From DAOTZS01 sp034434335 (GTDB taxonomy: Bacteria > Chloroflexota > Anaerolineae > CG2-30-64-16), in NCBI GenBank assembly GCA_034434335.1, contig DAOTZS010000008.1, forward strand, positions 1 to 10,621: a DNA stretch of 10,621 bases, in the 5' to 3' direction. Under the pieces are notes generated by a model. It made no database searches, was not told the DNA's origin, and saw nothing but the letters and a program-made list of their open reading frames with translations. Positions 1 to 7,366 of this stretch are shown here, in pieces. Within the stretch, counting starts at the first letter, position 1. Each line of letters begins with the position of its first letter. The position numbers were made by a program, and so were the translations under genes.

Positions 1-1211
1 TCCCCTACCAGCTCTTCGCCCACCCCCAGGATCTTCGCCGCGCGCACCACTCCCTCGGCCAGTGCCGCACCGATCCCCTCCCTGAAGGCGATCTTGCGGA
101 ACAGGGCATCCCACCAGTGGGGCGAGTCCAAGTCAACCGGCATGCCATCAAAGTCTTTGAGTTCCCCTTCCTGGTAGCACCGTCGCAGCCACGGTGCCAT
201 GCCGATTCCCAGCTCCCAATGGTTGATGCCGTAGTCCTGGCTGATCTGCGCCAGCTCGAAACCGGCCTGGAAGCCGGTCTTCCAGTCATAGGGGGTGCCC
301 GGCGCGCCGCAGAACAGGGAGCTCTCGCAGACCATCATCCCGCTGTACTGCCTGTCGGGATAGATTACACCAGGGACCTTACGGTAGAAGCGGCTGAGCC
401 GGCAGGTGGGGGTTACGCACCCCTGGCTGCAGGCGATAAAGCTTTGCCCGTAGGAACGCACCAGGTCAGGGTCCAGTGTGGTTTTCTTAGGGCATCCACT
501 GGGGGCGTGCATCTCCCTGGCGATGCTAAGCGTAAATTCGCAAAAGGCCTCAGGATCAGCCAGACGTATTCCCCTGGTCCCTCGCACGGCGATAGCTTTC
601 AGCCGCTTAGCCCCCATCACCGCACCGAAGCCACCCTGGCCGGCGGCCGAACCCGTGCCCGAAGCGATGACCGCAATGCGGCTCAGGTTTTCCCCTGCCT
701 GCCCGATAGCCAGGGTCCGGATATCGGGGCCGTGCGCGCGTATCAGTTCCTCCTGGGTAGCAATAGTCCCTCTGCCCCATAGCTCACGCGCGTCCCGCAG
801 CTCGGCGCGATCGTTATCTACCCACAGGTACACGGGCCTCTCAGAGATACCTTGTACCACAATGGCATCGTAGCCCGCATACTTGAGGGTCGGCCCCCAG
901 TGATTGCCGATGCTGGAATGGGTAAACCACTCATAGGGATAGGCTTGAGGACTCAGGCTGCACACTGTGGCGCGGCCAGAGTGGGGTGCGGAAGTTCCCG
1001 TCAACGGGCCGACAGCAAAGATAATGCGGTTCTCAGGATCGAAGGGGCTGGTTCCGGGCGGGATCTCGTCCCAGGCAATACGGGCTGCAATCCCGCGACC
1101 ACCAATATATCTGCGACCATATTCCAGCGAGGGCTCGGCCCAGATCCTGCCAGTCGTAAGATCTACCCGTAGGATCCTGCCAGCCCACCCACCTGCTCGC
1201 GAAGACGCCAT
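1..1211 (-). CDS. Aldehyde:ferredoxin oxidoreductase (AOR) family protein, 3' end outside window
   Basis: The visible 403 residues are the N-terminal two-thirds of a tungsten-pterin oxidoreductase of the AOR family, which usually has about 600 residues. The rest lies beyond position 1. It opens with the family's N-terminal strand pattern (GRILRVDLTTGRI, residues 11-23), then GGRGIAARIAW (37-47), GPLTGTSAPHSGRATV (68-83) and a glycine-rich stretch, GTGSAAGQGGFGAVMGAKRLKAI (185-207, partly quoted), typical of the AOR_N domain that binds the two pterins. Known members oxidise aldehydes to acids, or catalyse related low-potential reactions, in the cytoplasm and pass electrons to ferredoxin. The cysteine group expected to hold the [4Fe-4S] cluster is C261, C265 and C270, a CX3CX4C spacing rather than the CX2CX3C of Pyrococcus AOR. 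The start is ATG at 1211, with AGGAGAG 14 bases upstream and AGAGAAG closer. The ferredoxin gene ends 81 bases upstream, so the two are probably one operon. Substrate unknown. The family call is firm. Confidence 0.93.
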   Translation of the reverse strand, partial: MASSRAGGWAGRILRVDLTTGRIWAEPSLEYGRRYIGGRGIAARIAWDEIPPGTSPFDPENRIIFAVGPLTGTSAPHSGRATVCSLSPQAYPYEWFTHSSIGNHWGPTLKYAGYDAIVVQGISERPVYLWVDNDRAELRDARELWGRGTIATQEELIRAHGPDIRTLAIGQAGENLSRIAVIASGTGSAAGQGGFGAVMGAKRLKAIAVRGTRGIRLADPEAFCEFTLSIAREMHAPSGCPKKTTLDPDLVRSYGQSFIACSQGCVTPTCRLSRFYRKVPGVIYPDRQYSGMMVCESSLFCGAPGTPYDWKTGFQAGFELAQISQDYGINHWELGIGMAPWLRRCYQEGELKDFDGMPVDLDSPHWWDALFRKIAFREGIGAALAEGVVRAAKILGVGEELVG

Positions 1212-1292
1212 GACTTCTCTAAGCTCTCCTGATAAAACGTTCTGGAGGTATCGTGGCTGCCACTATGCCTCTGCCTGGCTGCCGCGAGCCAT

Positions 1293-1721
1293 CTACCTCA
1301 CCACGTACAATGCCTGGGTCGGACAGATCTCGACACAGCGCGTGCTGCCCAGGCAAAGCTCGCATTTGGCAGCTATTCCGGTCACGGGATCCACAACGAT
1401 AGCACCGTAAGGGCAGGCCTCCACACACAGGCCACAACCCACACACTGCTCCTGGTCTACGCGCCACGCGCGCACCTGTTCGTCGAACCAGATAGCTCTT
1501 TCGGGACACGCCTCGGCGCAGGCAGCATCCTGGCACTGTCGGCAGTAGATGGCGACGCAGTCCCCCTCGGCAACGCCTACCCGCAGACGAATGCGTGCCC
1601 GCGCTGGGGCACTTGTGCCCGTTTGACGCTCAGCGCAGACTACAACGCACGCCAGGCAGGCACTGCACCGTGTGCTATCCCACTGGAGAAAGGCAGGGGT
1701 AGAAGTCAGAGATCTCATCAT
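1293..1721 (-). CDS. Four-cluster 4Fe-4S ferredoxin, likely electron-transfer subunit of the AOR
   Basis: This 142-residue iron-sulfur protein resembles the HycB/DmsB-type electron-transfer subunits. It has four cysteine groups: C19-C22-C25-C29 (CX2CX2CX3C), C60-C63-C68-C72 (CX2CX4CX3C), C93-C96-C99-C103 (the classic CX2CX2CX3CP) and C120-C123-C129-C133 (CX2CX5CX3CP). That is 16 cysteines, enough for four [4Fe-4S] clusters. There is no signal peptide or Tat motif, so it should be cytoplasmic. Ferredoxins of this type commonly sit directly before AOR-family genes and carry electrons from the tungsten subunit, and here the AOR start is 81 bases downstream on the same strand. The start is one of two adjacent ATGs (1721 or 1718). 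I see no good Shine-Dalgarno sequence before it, so the exact start is less sure than the gene. Confidence 0.92.
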   Translation of the reverse strand: MMRSLTSTPAFLQWDSTRCSACLACVVVCAERQTGTSAPARARIRLRVGVAEGDCVAIYCRQCQDAACAEACPERAIWFDEQVRAWRVDQEQCVGCGLCVEACPYGAIVVDPVTGIAAKCELCLGSTRCVEICPTQALYVVR

Positions 1722-1892
1722 AATTCAGGGGGAGGCCCGCCAGGCTTGCCGCACAAACGAGCGATCACCGATCCCCCAACCATACCTGCGGGCCTGTCGG
1801 GAGTTCAACGATGTCTGGCTGGTCGCGCTGACCAGTCAGGTCCGGTAACACAGCGGATTTGACGGGCGGGCTTGGGCCAGAGCAATCACAGG
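1722..1892. other. Intergenic gap between transporter remnant and ferredoxin gene
   Basis: This 171-base stretch separates the chimeric transporter gene from the ferredoxin gene. It holds a 6-bp inverted repeat, CTGGTC (1819-1824) and GACCAG (1830-1835), with a 5-base loop and no T-run, so it is not a convincing terminator. On the minus strand, TTGAAC (1808-1803) and TATGGT (1784-1779) lie 18 bases apart and could be a weak promoter for the ferredoxin-AOR pair, each matching the consensus at four of six positions. I see no coding region here. Confidence 0.35.
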
Positions 1893-2750
1893 CTACGCTA
1901 CATCACCCCGGATTGCGCCCGTAATCAACCCAACGATCTCCTCCTTCGTCGTTTCATTCCTGGCACGCGTGCCAACACGCTGACCCAGGCGCAACACGAT
2001 CACTCGATCTGCAATCTCAAAGACGTGCTCGAGATCGTGGCTGATTACCACCACTGTCTTCCCCTGCGCCCTAAGATCAGCGATCAGGTCCTGGACTTTA
2101 CGTCTTTGCTCAACCCCCAAAGCTGCTGTCGGCTCGTCCATCAGAAAGATATTCCTGCCACGCGCCAGTGAACGAGCTATTGCCACCGCTTGCCGCTGGC
2201 CACCCGACAACTCCCCCACATTGACTTTGACCGAGGGCATATTGATCCGCAAGACATTGAGCACCGCCCTGGCATCGGCATACATCTTGGGGAAGTCGAT
2301 AAGGATACCAAGCCGCCTTGGTTCACGCCCCAGGTAGATGTTTGAGCCCACGTCGCGGACATCTACCAGGGCCAGGTCCACCAGGCCACACAAGCCCCCT
2401 GTCAGCAACCCAGCCACCACTGCCGCCGGTACTGGCCAGCCGGCGTTTTTCATCATCCATCCGCTCACAATGGCCCCCAGGCCGGCAACGGAACCGACAG
2501 ACAGGTCAATCTCTCCGGCTATGATCAGGAAGCTCATCCCAACCGCCACGACCCCGGTGAAGGCGATGGTCCGCATAATCACCGTGATGTTCACGCGACT
2601 CAACATGGCGGGGTTGATCATCGAAAAGAGAACGATAAAGATCACCAGCGGGATGAGCACACCCATCTCAGGGATGCTGACCGTCTGACGCACAAGCTTT
2701 ACCGCTCTGCTTTCCGTGCCCGCTCTCGGCCCCTTCCGGCTCAGCTCCAT
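1893..2750 (-). CDS. Chimeric ABC transporter gene: N-terminal RbsC-type permease fused in frame to C-terminal part of an ABC ATPase
   Basis: The 285-residue product has two unrelated halves. Residues 1-124 match the start of the neighbouring permease (2779-3771), sharing the IPEMGV/VPEVGV start, the FLII(A/S)GEIDLSVG motif (74-86) and a GL(V/F) segment at 122-124, with about four membrane segments. From residue 125 it reads DLALVDVRDVGSNIYLGRE, the segment that follows the Q-loop in sugar ABC ATPases. The ABC signature LSGGQRQ (181-187), Walker B IFLMDEPT with E206 (201-208) and H-loop H238 follow, through to a normal C-terminus. The last 200 or so permease residues, the ATPase Walker A (P-loop) and the Q-loop glutamine are absent. 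The join is at about 2378. The chosen start (ATG 2750) has AAAGGAG 8 bases upstream; a start at 2813 would overlap the preceding gene. It is 28 bases after that gene, so co-transcribed. It probably cannot work as either component. Best explained by a deletion across adjacent permease and ATPase genes, or by misassembly. Confidence 0.88.
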   Translation of the reverse strand: MELSRKGPRAGTESRAVKLVRQTVSIPEMGVLIPLVIFIVLFSMINPAMLSRVNITVIMRTIAFTGVVAVGMSFLIIAGEIDLSVGSVAGLGAIVSGWMMKNAGWPVPAAVVAGLLTGGLCGLVDLALVDVRDVGSNIYLGREPRRLGILIDFPKMYADARAVLNVLRINMPSVKVNVGELSGGQRQAVAIARSLARGRNIFLMDEPTAALGVEQRRKVQDLIADLRAQGKTVVVISHDLEHVFEIADRVIVLRLGQRVGTRARNETTKEEIVGLITGAIRGDVA

Positions 2751-2778
2751 GTCCCTGCTCCTTTCAACTAACCTTGGT

Positions 2779-3771
2779 TCAATACTTCTTGGCCCGTCGC
2801 CTGAGCAGGTCAAGGGAAGCAGCGGCGGCCAGAATAGTACCGACAGCTACCATCTGCCAGTCAATGTTTATGCCAGCCATAATCAGGCCACTGCGAATCA
2901 CCTGCATCATCATGGTGCCCAAAAACGTTCCCAAGATTGTCCCCACCCCGCCAAAGAGGCTAGCGCCTCCGATTACCGCGCTGGCAATGGTATCGAGCTC
3001 CATCCCAGGAGCCAGATGGGAATCGCCGGTCCCCATGAAGGCCGTGCTCAGCAACCCAGAAATAATGGCGAGCTCGCTGGTAAGTACAAAGCAGGCGATT
3101 TTCACCCGGTCGGTATTGATCCCGGCGACCTGCGCTGCCTGCTTGTTGCCACCCGTAGCCGTCACCATGCTTCCAAAGATGGTCTGGCGCAACACAAAGT
3201 CGCCAACGACTACCAGACCCACAAAGATCCAGAAGCTCCAGTTGACCCCCAGGGGGGTTGCCGTGCCAAACTGGTGGAGCACCTTGGGCAGCCCATAGAT
3301 GTAGGTGCCGTTGGTCAGGGCATCGCCAATCCCGCGCGCGGCAAACATGGTGCCCAATGTAACGACAAACGCAGGCACTCCCAACTTGACTATGATAAGG
3401 CCGTTGAACAGGCCAACCAGGACACCAACCAACAAGGTGACCAAGATGGCCATCTGCCATGACCAGCCGGCGTTGACCATGAGCACAGCCGACAGGGCAG
3501 AGGCTAAAGCTGCCACACCCCCCACAGACAAGTCTATCTCGCCCGAGATGATCAGGAAGGTCTGCCCGACCACAATGATCCCTGTGTATGACATGGAGCG
3601 CAACATTGTGGCGATATTGGCAGGGCTTATCATGGCCTTGTTTTCCAGGGTAAACACCGCTACCAGTATCGCCAGTGGAACGATAACCCCCACCTCGGGC
3701 ACACTCAGGATCTGACGCATGATGGTCAGAAACCGTCCCGGCTTTGGGATCACTCTACTTGCCTGTACCAC
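2779..3771 (-). CDS. Ribose/xylose-type sugar ABC transporter permease (RbsC/BPD_transp_2 family)
   Basis: This 330-residue integral membrane protein has the length and layout of RbsC-family permeases, with about ten hydrophobic segments. Motifs include FLIISGEIDLSVGGVAAL (72-89), GLFNGLIIVKLGVPAFVVTLGT (120-141, partly quoted), the ATGGNKQAAQVAGI cytoplasmic loop (205-218) and SAVIGGASLFGGVGTILGT (264-282), the loop that contacts the ATPase. Such permeases form the membrane channel of monosaccharide importers with a sugar ATPase and a periplasmic binding protein. Neither an intact ATPase nor a binding protein lies in this window, and the only ATPase sequence is the truncated half in the next gene. 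The start is GTG at 3771, with AGGAGG 4 bases before it, a rather short spacing. The preceding gene ends 110 bases upstream; that gap holds nothing clear. Sugar specificity cannot be read from the sequence. Confidence 0.95.
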   Translation of the reverse strand: MVQASRVIPKPGRFLTIMRQILSVPEVGVIVPLAILVAVFTLENKAMISPANIATMLRSMSYTGIIVVGQTFLIISGEIDLSVGGVAALASALSAVLMVNAGWSWQMAILVTLLVGVLVGLFNGLIIVKLGVPAFVVTLGTMFAARGIGDALTNGTYIYGLPKVLHQFGTATPLGVNWSFWIFVGLVVVGDFVLRQTIFGSMVTATGGNKQAAQVAGINTDRVKIACFVLTSELAIISGLLSTAFMGTGDSHLAPGMELDTIASAVIGGASLFGGVGTILGTFLGTMMMQVIRSGLIMAGINIDWQMVAVGTILAAAASLDLLRRRAKKY

Positions 3772-3881
3772 TGTACCTCCTGGGCCGATTGTAATTCTCT
3801 CACCTTATCGCATGTTCAGAGCCGTGGAGTTGGACAGCGTTCAGCCTTCTGCCGCCCTTATGTTTAGCTCATGACTGTAGC

Positions 3882-5021
3882 TCACACGGCAAGCGGATAC
3901 CGGCCCGCCACAAGGGCCTCGTCAAACATGGCGCACACGTTCTCGGGCGGAACGTCCGGCTGGATGCAGTGGACCGCGGCCAGGATATAACCCCCACCAG
4001 GGGCCAGGTCCCGGATGCGCCGGCGCACCTCGGCACGTACATCATCTGGCGTACCGTGCGGCAGGACCCATTGCGTGTCAATCGCGCCACAGAACGCCAG
4101 CCTGTCCCCAAATTCCCGCTTCAGCCGCGCCGTATCCCCCATGCATCTGGCCGAGACCTGCACCGGGTTCAGCAGATCTACCCCGATCTCGATCAGGTCA
4201 CCGATGAACGGATACACGTTGCCGTCGGAATGGTAGAAGATCTTTGCCTTCGTGCGTTGCCTGATCTCTCCCAACAGCTCAGCATGGAACGGCTTGATCA
4301 GGCGCCGATACATCTCAGGCGAGATCAGCGGCGCGTTCTGGCTCCCCAGGTCGTCCCCGGTAACAATCACATCAATGTATTCGCCGGCTTCCTCGAGCAA
4401 CCTGATGACCGCACCGCGCATCAGGTCGGTCAGCTTGCGCATGAGCGCCAGGGCAAAATCCTGGTTTGCCGCCAGATCGAACAGCCAGTTCTCCACACCG
4501 CGCAGCATATAGGCATACTCGAAAGGGGAAATCCCACTCAAGGCTACGACAGCATAGCCGGCCTGGCGAATCGCACGCGCCTGTTCTACCAGCCCCAGGA
4601 ACCGCCCGGGGTGTGTCAGATCGGGCCAGGGATAGCGCTCCAGGTCATCTACGAGGGCCTCACTGAGGGGATGCCGAACAATCTCGAAGTAGGGGCAACC
4701 GGGCTTCCGTTGCCAGAGGATGCCCCACCCGTCCACAAAACAATCAACCGATACTTCTCGATCAAGGGACGAAGGTGCAGGGCCAGGGATCAATGGCCGG
4801 CCGTCGGAGCCAAAGCGCACCAGCACTTCTTCGTCGATCAAGGCATACTGAAGCGCCCGCCAGAACACCTTCGTCTCGCCCTGAATCCCCAGGTAGGCCT
4901 TCAGCCGTTCGTACGCGTCAGCCAACATCGTCGTGGCACCCGAGGTGCCGAAGAAGATCGGCACCCGATCGGGTTCCTCATGGTTGAGCGCGCACAACAC
5001 ACGCTCGCGAGACGTGAGCAT
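3882..5021 (-). CDS. Uroporphyrinogen decarboxylase (URO-D) fold family protein, second copy
   Basis: This 379-residue protein belongs to the broad URO-D/MtaA superfamily, which includes HemE and cobalamin-dependent methyltransferases. It starts with the family's SRERVLCALNHEEPDRVP pattern (4-21), has a central TGDDLGSQNAPLISPEMYRR segment (221-240), IFYHSDGNVYPFIGDLIEIG (261-280) and a CGAIDTQ strand (311-317) typical of the barrel. The pattern HSDGN (H264, D266) stands where MtaA-type enzymes carry an HxC zinc ligand pair, and C352 in AVHCIQP may be a third ligand. It is not a true HemE: it lies in a transport/catabolism cluster with no haem genes, so the reaction is unknown. A methyl-transfer or lyase-like role is speculation. 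The start ATG 5021 has GAAGG 7 bases upstream. It follows the other URO-D gene by only 12 bases, so translational coupling is likely. Confidence 0.92.
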   Translation of the reverse strand: MLTSRERVLCALNHEEPDRVPIFFGTSGATTMLADAYERLKAYLGIQGETKVFWRALQYALIDEEVLVRFGSDGRPLIPGPAPSSLDREVSVDCFVDGWGILWQRKPGCPYFEIVRHPLSEALVDDLERYPWPDLTHPGRFLGLVEQARAIRQAGYAVVALSGISPFEYAYMLRGVENWLFDLAANQDFALALMRKLTDLMRGAVIRLLEEAGEYIDVIVTGDDLGSQNAPLISPEMYRRLIKPFHAELLGEIRQRTKAKIFYHSDGNVYPFIGDLIEIGVDLLNPVQVSARCMGDTARLKREFGDRLAFCGAIDTQWVLPHGTPDDVRAEVRRRIRDLAPGGGYILAAVHCIQPDVPPENVCAMFDEALVAGRYPLAV

Positions 5022-5033
5022 CTCCCCGCCTTC

Positions 5034-6146
5034 TCAGTCCTGGAACACGCACTGCTTTGCCGCACGCAGCATCGCCAGATAGTTGTTGTATTTCACCCCT
5101 ACCATCACACTATTGCCGCAGGTAAGCACCAGGCCGCCTTCCCGGGGCGCGCTCTCGAAGGCCACCCGCACCTCCGCGGCGACCTCCTCCTCTGTGCCTG
5201 CTACTAATGTGTCTACGTCTACTCCTCCCCAGAAGCAGAGACGGCCCCCGTAGCGTTCCTGGAGCGCCGGCAGGCTCATGCCTATGCGCGGCTGGATGCC
5301 ATGCCAGGCATCTATACCGGCCTCGACCATCTGGTCCAGGATCGGCCAGACATTGCCATCAGTATGCTTGATCAAATAACCACCCTTGCGATGGACTGCG
5401 TCGCATTCCGCCTTCAGCCAGGGGAAGAGGAACTGTCTGAACATCCTGGGCGACATGAAGGGGCCCTTGTTGCTGGCCACGTCGCTGGTGGGCACCACCC
5501 CGTCGCAGCCGGCATCTAACAGCACTTCCATGACAGCGATGCAATACCTGGTTTCCACCTCGATGATGCGCTGAACCAGCTCTGGCTGTTGGACCATGCC
5601 GGTTAACATGAACTCCAGCGTATAGCGCATCAGCGGGAAGATGCCGTCTCCGGGCCGTCCCAGGATGAAATGCGTGCCTCCCATCTCCTTGACCACATGA
5701 CGCACCAGCTCCAGTTGCGATTCATCGAAGACCGCTGGAATCTCCTGAATGTCGTCCAGGGTGAAATTGGGATGGGAAAGGAGAAACTGATGCCCCTCGC
5801 TCTCAGGAGAATAGGCATAGACCCGTCCGTCGGGCATACGCCACCGGTAGGGGCCGAGGAACTCTGGCTGCGGCGGCAATACCCCGCGCGGTGGCACCAG
5901 GAACACAGGCACGACATCGTGCTCGAACTTGCGCGCCAGATCCACAATGTCGCGCTTGCACGATTCAACGTACTCGTCCCGCCGGCCCTGCCAGAGGGCA
6001 GTGTATTCTTTCCATTTGGCGCGGTAGAGGGTTGGCCGGCCCAGCGCCTGTTCGGTGATGGTGTAGTCAACCCCTATCTCACCAACTGGCAGGCGATCCG
6101 GGCGCCTGAACTCCAAAGCGGCGATCACGCGCTCTTTTGGTAGCAT
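5034..6146 (-). CDS. Uroporphyrinogen decarboxylase (URO-D) fold family protein, first copy
   Basis: This 370-residue protein is a distant paralogue of the next gene, with the same fold: PKERVIAALEFRRPDRLPVG (3-22), TSDVASNKGPFMSPRMFRQF (220-239), YLIKHTDGNVWPILDQMVEA (257-276), WGGVDVDTL (306-314) and a C-terminal GGLVLTCGNSV (337-347). As in its neighbour, the metal-site position reads HTDGN (H261, D263) instead of HxC, and C343 may supply another ligand. The two proteins differ enough in their N-terminal halves to suggest different substrates or a heteromeric pair. The ATG at 6146 is preferred because GAGGGG lies 5 bases before it; a GTG one codon earlier is too close to that site. A 277-base, hairpin-rich gap separates it from the upstream FAH-family gene. 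The substrate is unknown. Confidence 0.92.
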   Translation of the reverse strand: MLPKERVIAALEFRRPDRLPVGEIGVDYTITEQALGRPTLYRAKWKEYTALWQGRRDEYVESCKRDIVDLARKFEHDVVPVFLVPPRGVLPPQPEFLGPYRWRMPDGRVYAYSPESEGHQFLLSHPNFTLDDIQEIPAVFDESQLELVRHVVKEMGGTHFILGRPGDGIFPLMRYTLEFMLTGMVQQPELVQRIIEVETRYCIAVMEVLLDAGCDGVVPTSDVASNKGPFMSPRMFRQFLFPWLKAECDAVHRKGGYLIKHTDGNVWPILDQMVEAGIDAWHGIQPRIGMSLPALQERYGGRLCFWGGVDVDTLVAGTEEEVAAEVRVAFESAPREGGLVLTCGNSVMVGVKYNNYLAMLRAAKQCVFQD

Positions 6147-6195
6147 CACAGCCCCTCACGCCGGGCAAGAGGCAGGCAAGGCGCAACTTTCAGGC

Positions 6196-6329
6196 GGTGA
6201 CTGGAAGTCACCCTTTTGGGGCCTGCGGCCAGTGGTCGGCCTTCGCCGACCTCTCTGGTGATGCACACATGAAAGGTGTCGGCGGAAGGGCGATCCGGCG
6301 GGTCGCCCCAACTGGCACGAAGTGCCCAG
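6196..6329. repeat. Run of four inverted repeats between the FAH-family and URO-D genes
   Basis: Four hairpins follow one another in 134 bases. (1) GGTGACT (6196-6202) with AGTCACC (6206-6212), perfect 7-bp stem, 3-base loop. (2) GGTCGGC (6234-6240) with GCCGACC (6245-6251), loop CTTC, extended outward by CCAG (6229-6232) with CTGG (6255-6258) across a small internal loop. (3) GGGCGA (6288-6293) with TCGCCC (6303-6308). (4) CTGGCAC (6312-6318) with GTGCCCAG (6322-6329), one bulged base. None is followed by a T-run in the minus-strand direction, so they are not standard terminators for the operon. In the plus direction, hairpin 1 is followed by CTTTT. The remaining sequence in the 6147-6423 gap shows no coding signal. 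A messenger-processing or stability element, or an extragenic repeat family, would fit. Confidence 0.6.
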
Positions 6330-6423
6330 GAAGGGCAATTTCCATCGGCCTGAATAGTTACAGCAAGGCTTCAGAAGAAGACGTATCGGTACAGCATTTA
6401 TTCCCGGGCAGAGGTACAACAGC

Positions 6424-7305
6424 TCAGCGTTCTGCCTCTGCTACCACCGGGTTCGCCAGCACGCCGACCCCTTCGATTTCCACGCGCACCACATCTCCCG
6501 GCCGCAGCCAGCGCGGGGGCGTACGTGCTGCCCCTACCCCAGAGGGTGTGCCGGTGGCAATCACATCCCCTGGCTCCAACGTCATCACCCGGCTCATGTC
6601 GGCGATTAAGTATGCGACCGAAAAGATCATATCGCGCGTGTGCCCCAACTGCAGGATCTCATCGCCAATCACTGTGCGCAGAACCAGGTTCTGGGGATCA
6701 GGAATCTCATCTGCGGTCACCAGCGCCGGGCCCATCGGGCAGAAAGTGTCACACGTCTTCCCGATCACCCATTGGCTGGTACGGTTCTGCCAGTCACGGG
6801 CACTCACGTCGTTGAGGCACATGTAGCCAGCCACGTAATTGAGCGCCTCTGCCTCGGGGATATCGCGGCCTCTCCGGCCAATCACCACGGCCAGCTCTCC
6901 CTCGTAGTCCGGTTTCTTCACCGCAGCGGGGATCACGATCGGCTCGCCATGCCCGATCACGGAATTCGCGAACTTGGCAAAGATGATCGGGTGCGGCGGG
7001 GCTGGCGCATTGGACTCAGCAGCATGCTCCAGATAATTCTGGCCGATGCAGATGATCTTACCCGGGCGCGGAATAGGAGCCTTCAGGGAAATCTCGTCCA
7101 GGTCCAGGCCCGCTGTGGGGGGTGCTGCGGCCAGCGCCAGTTCTGCTAACAGGCGAGCAGCCGGACCGGCCTCCAGGAAGGACAGGATATCCGCAGGCAG
7201 GCGCGGGTCCAGGCGGTTGAGATCGAACACTCGCATGCTGCGAGGGGTGTCGCGCAAAGCCCCGAGGCGGAGCTGGCCCTCATGGACATAGGTGATCAAT
7301 TTCAT
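6424..7305 (-). CDS. Fumarylacetoacetate hydrolase (FAH) family protein
   Basis: The 293-residue product has the short N-terminal FAH domain and the full catalytic FAH barrel. Enzymes of this family cleave C-C bonds, decarboxylate or hydrate 2-oxo acids such as acylpyruvates, 2-hydroxymuconates and 2-keto-3-deoxy sugar acids, using Mg2+ or Mn2+ in the cytoplasm. The metal ligands are visible: E135 and E137 in DYEGELAVVIG, and D166 in CLNDVSARDWQ. IGQNYLEHAAE (87-97) supplies the likely His94-Glu97 pair on the lid, IGK (181-183) the conserved lysine, and TGTPSGVG (251-258) the closing loop. Exact substrate cannot be set from these motifs. The ATG at 7305 was chosen because GAGG stands 7 bases before it and the family motif begins there; a longer reading to 7410 would run into the regulator gene. 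The GntR gene ends 61 bases upstream, so the two are probably co-transcribed. Confidence 0.94.
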   Translation of the reverse strand: MKLITYVHEGQLRLGALRDTPRSMRVFDLNRLDPRLPADILSFLEAGPAARLLAELALAAAPPTAGLDLDEISLKAPIPRPGKIICIGQNYLEHAAESNAPAPPHPIIFAKFANSVIGHGEPIVIPAAVKKPDYEGELAVVIGRRGRDIPEAEALNYVAGYMCLNDVSARDWQNRTSQWVIGKTCDTFCPMGPALVTADEIPDPQNLVLRTVIGDEILQLGHTRDMIFSVAYLIADMSRVMTLEPGDVIATGTPSGVGAARTPPRWLRPGDVVRVEIEGVGVLANPVVAEAER

Positions 7306-7366
7306 GGCTAAGCCTCGCGATGATGTTGTCGGGTTGGATGGCAAGAGATACGGACGATAAGCGGTA

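Noticed and set aside
117..782. Plus-strand open frame opposite the AOR gene
   Set aside because: The minus strand encodes a continuous AOR domain through this whole stretch. The plus translation is low-complexity and without motifs.
2751..2813. Upstream extension of the chimeric gene to a start at 2813
   Set aside because: It would overlap the preceding permease gene and lacks a ribosome site, while ATG 2750 has AAAGGAG at good spacing.
3969..5207. Long plus-strand open frame (412 codons) opposite the two URO-D genes
   Set aside because: It spans both minus-strand URO-D genes and the gap between them. Its translation has no recognisable domain, and the minus frames show clear family motifs, so it is a shadow of G+C-rich coding DNA.
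6156..6419. Minus-strand 87-codon open frame in the FAH-URO-D gap
   Set aside because: It has no domain, an unusual composition and no ribosome site, and it overlaps the hairpin run.
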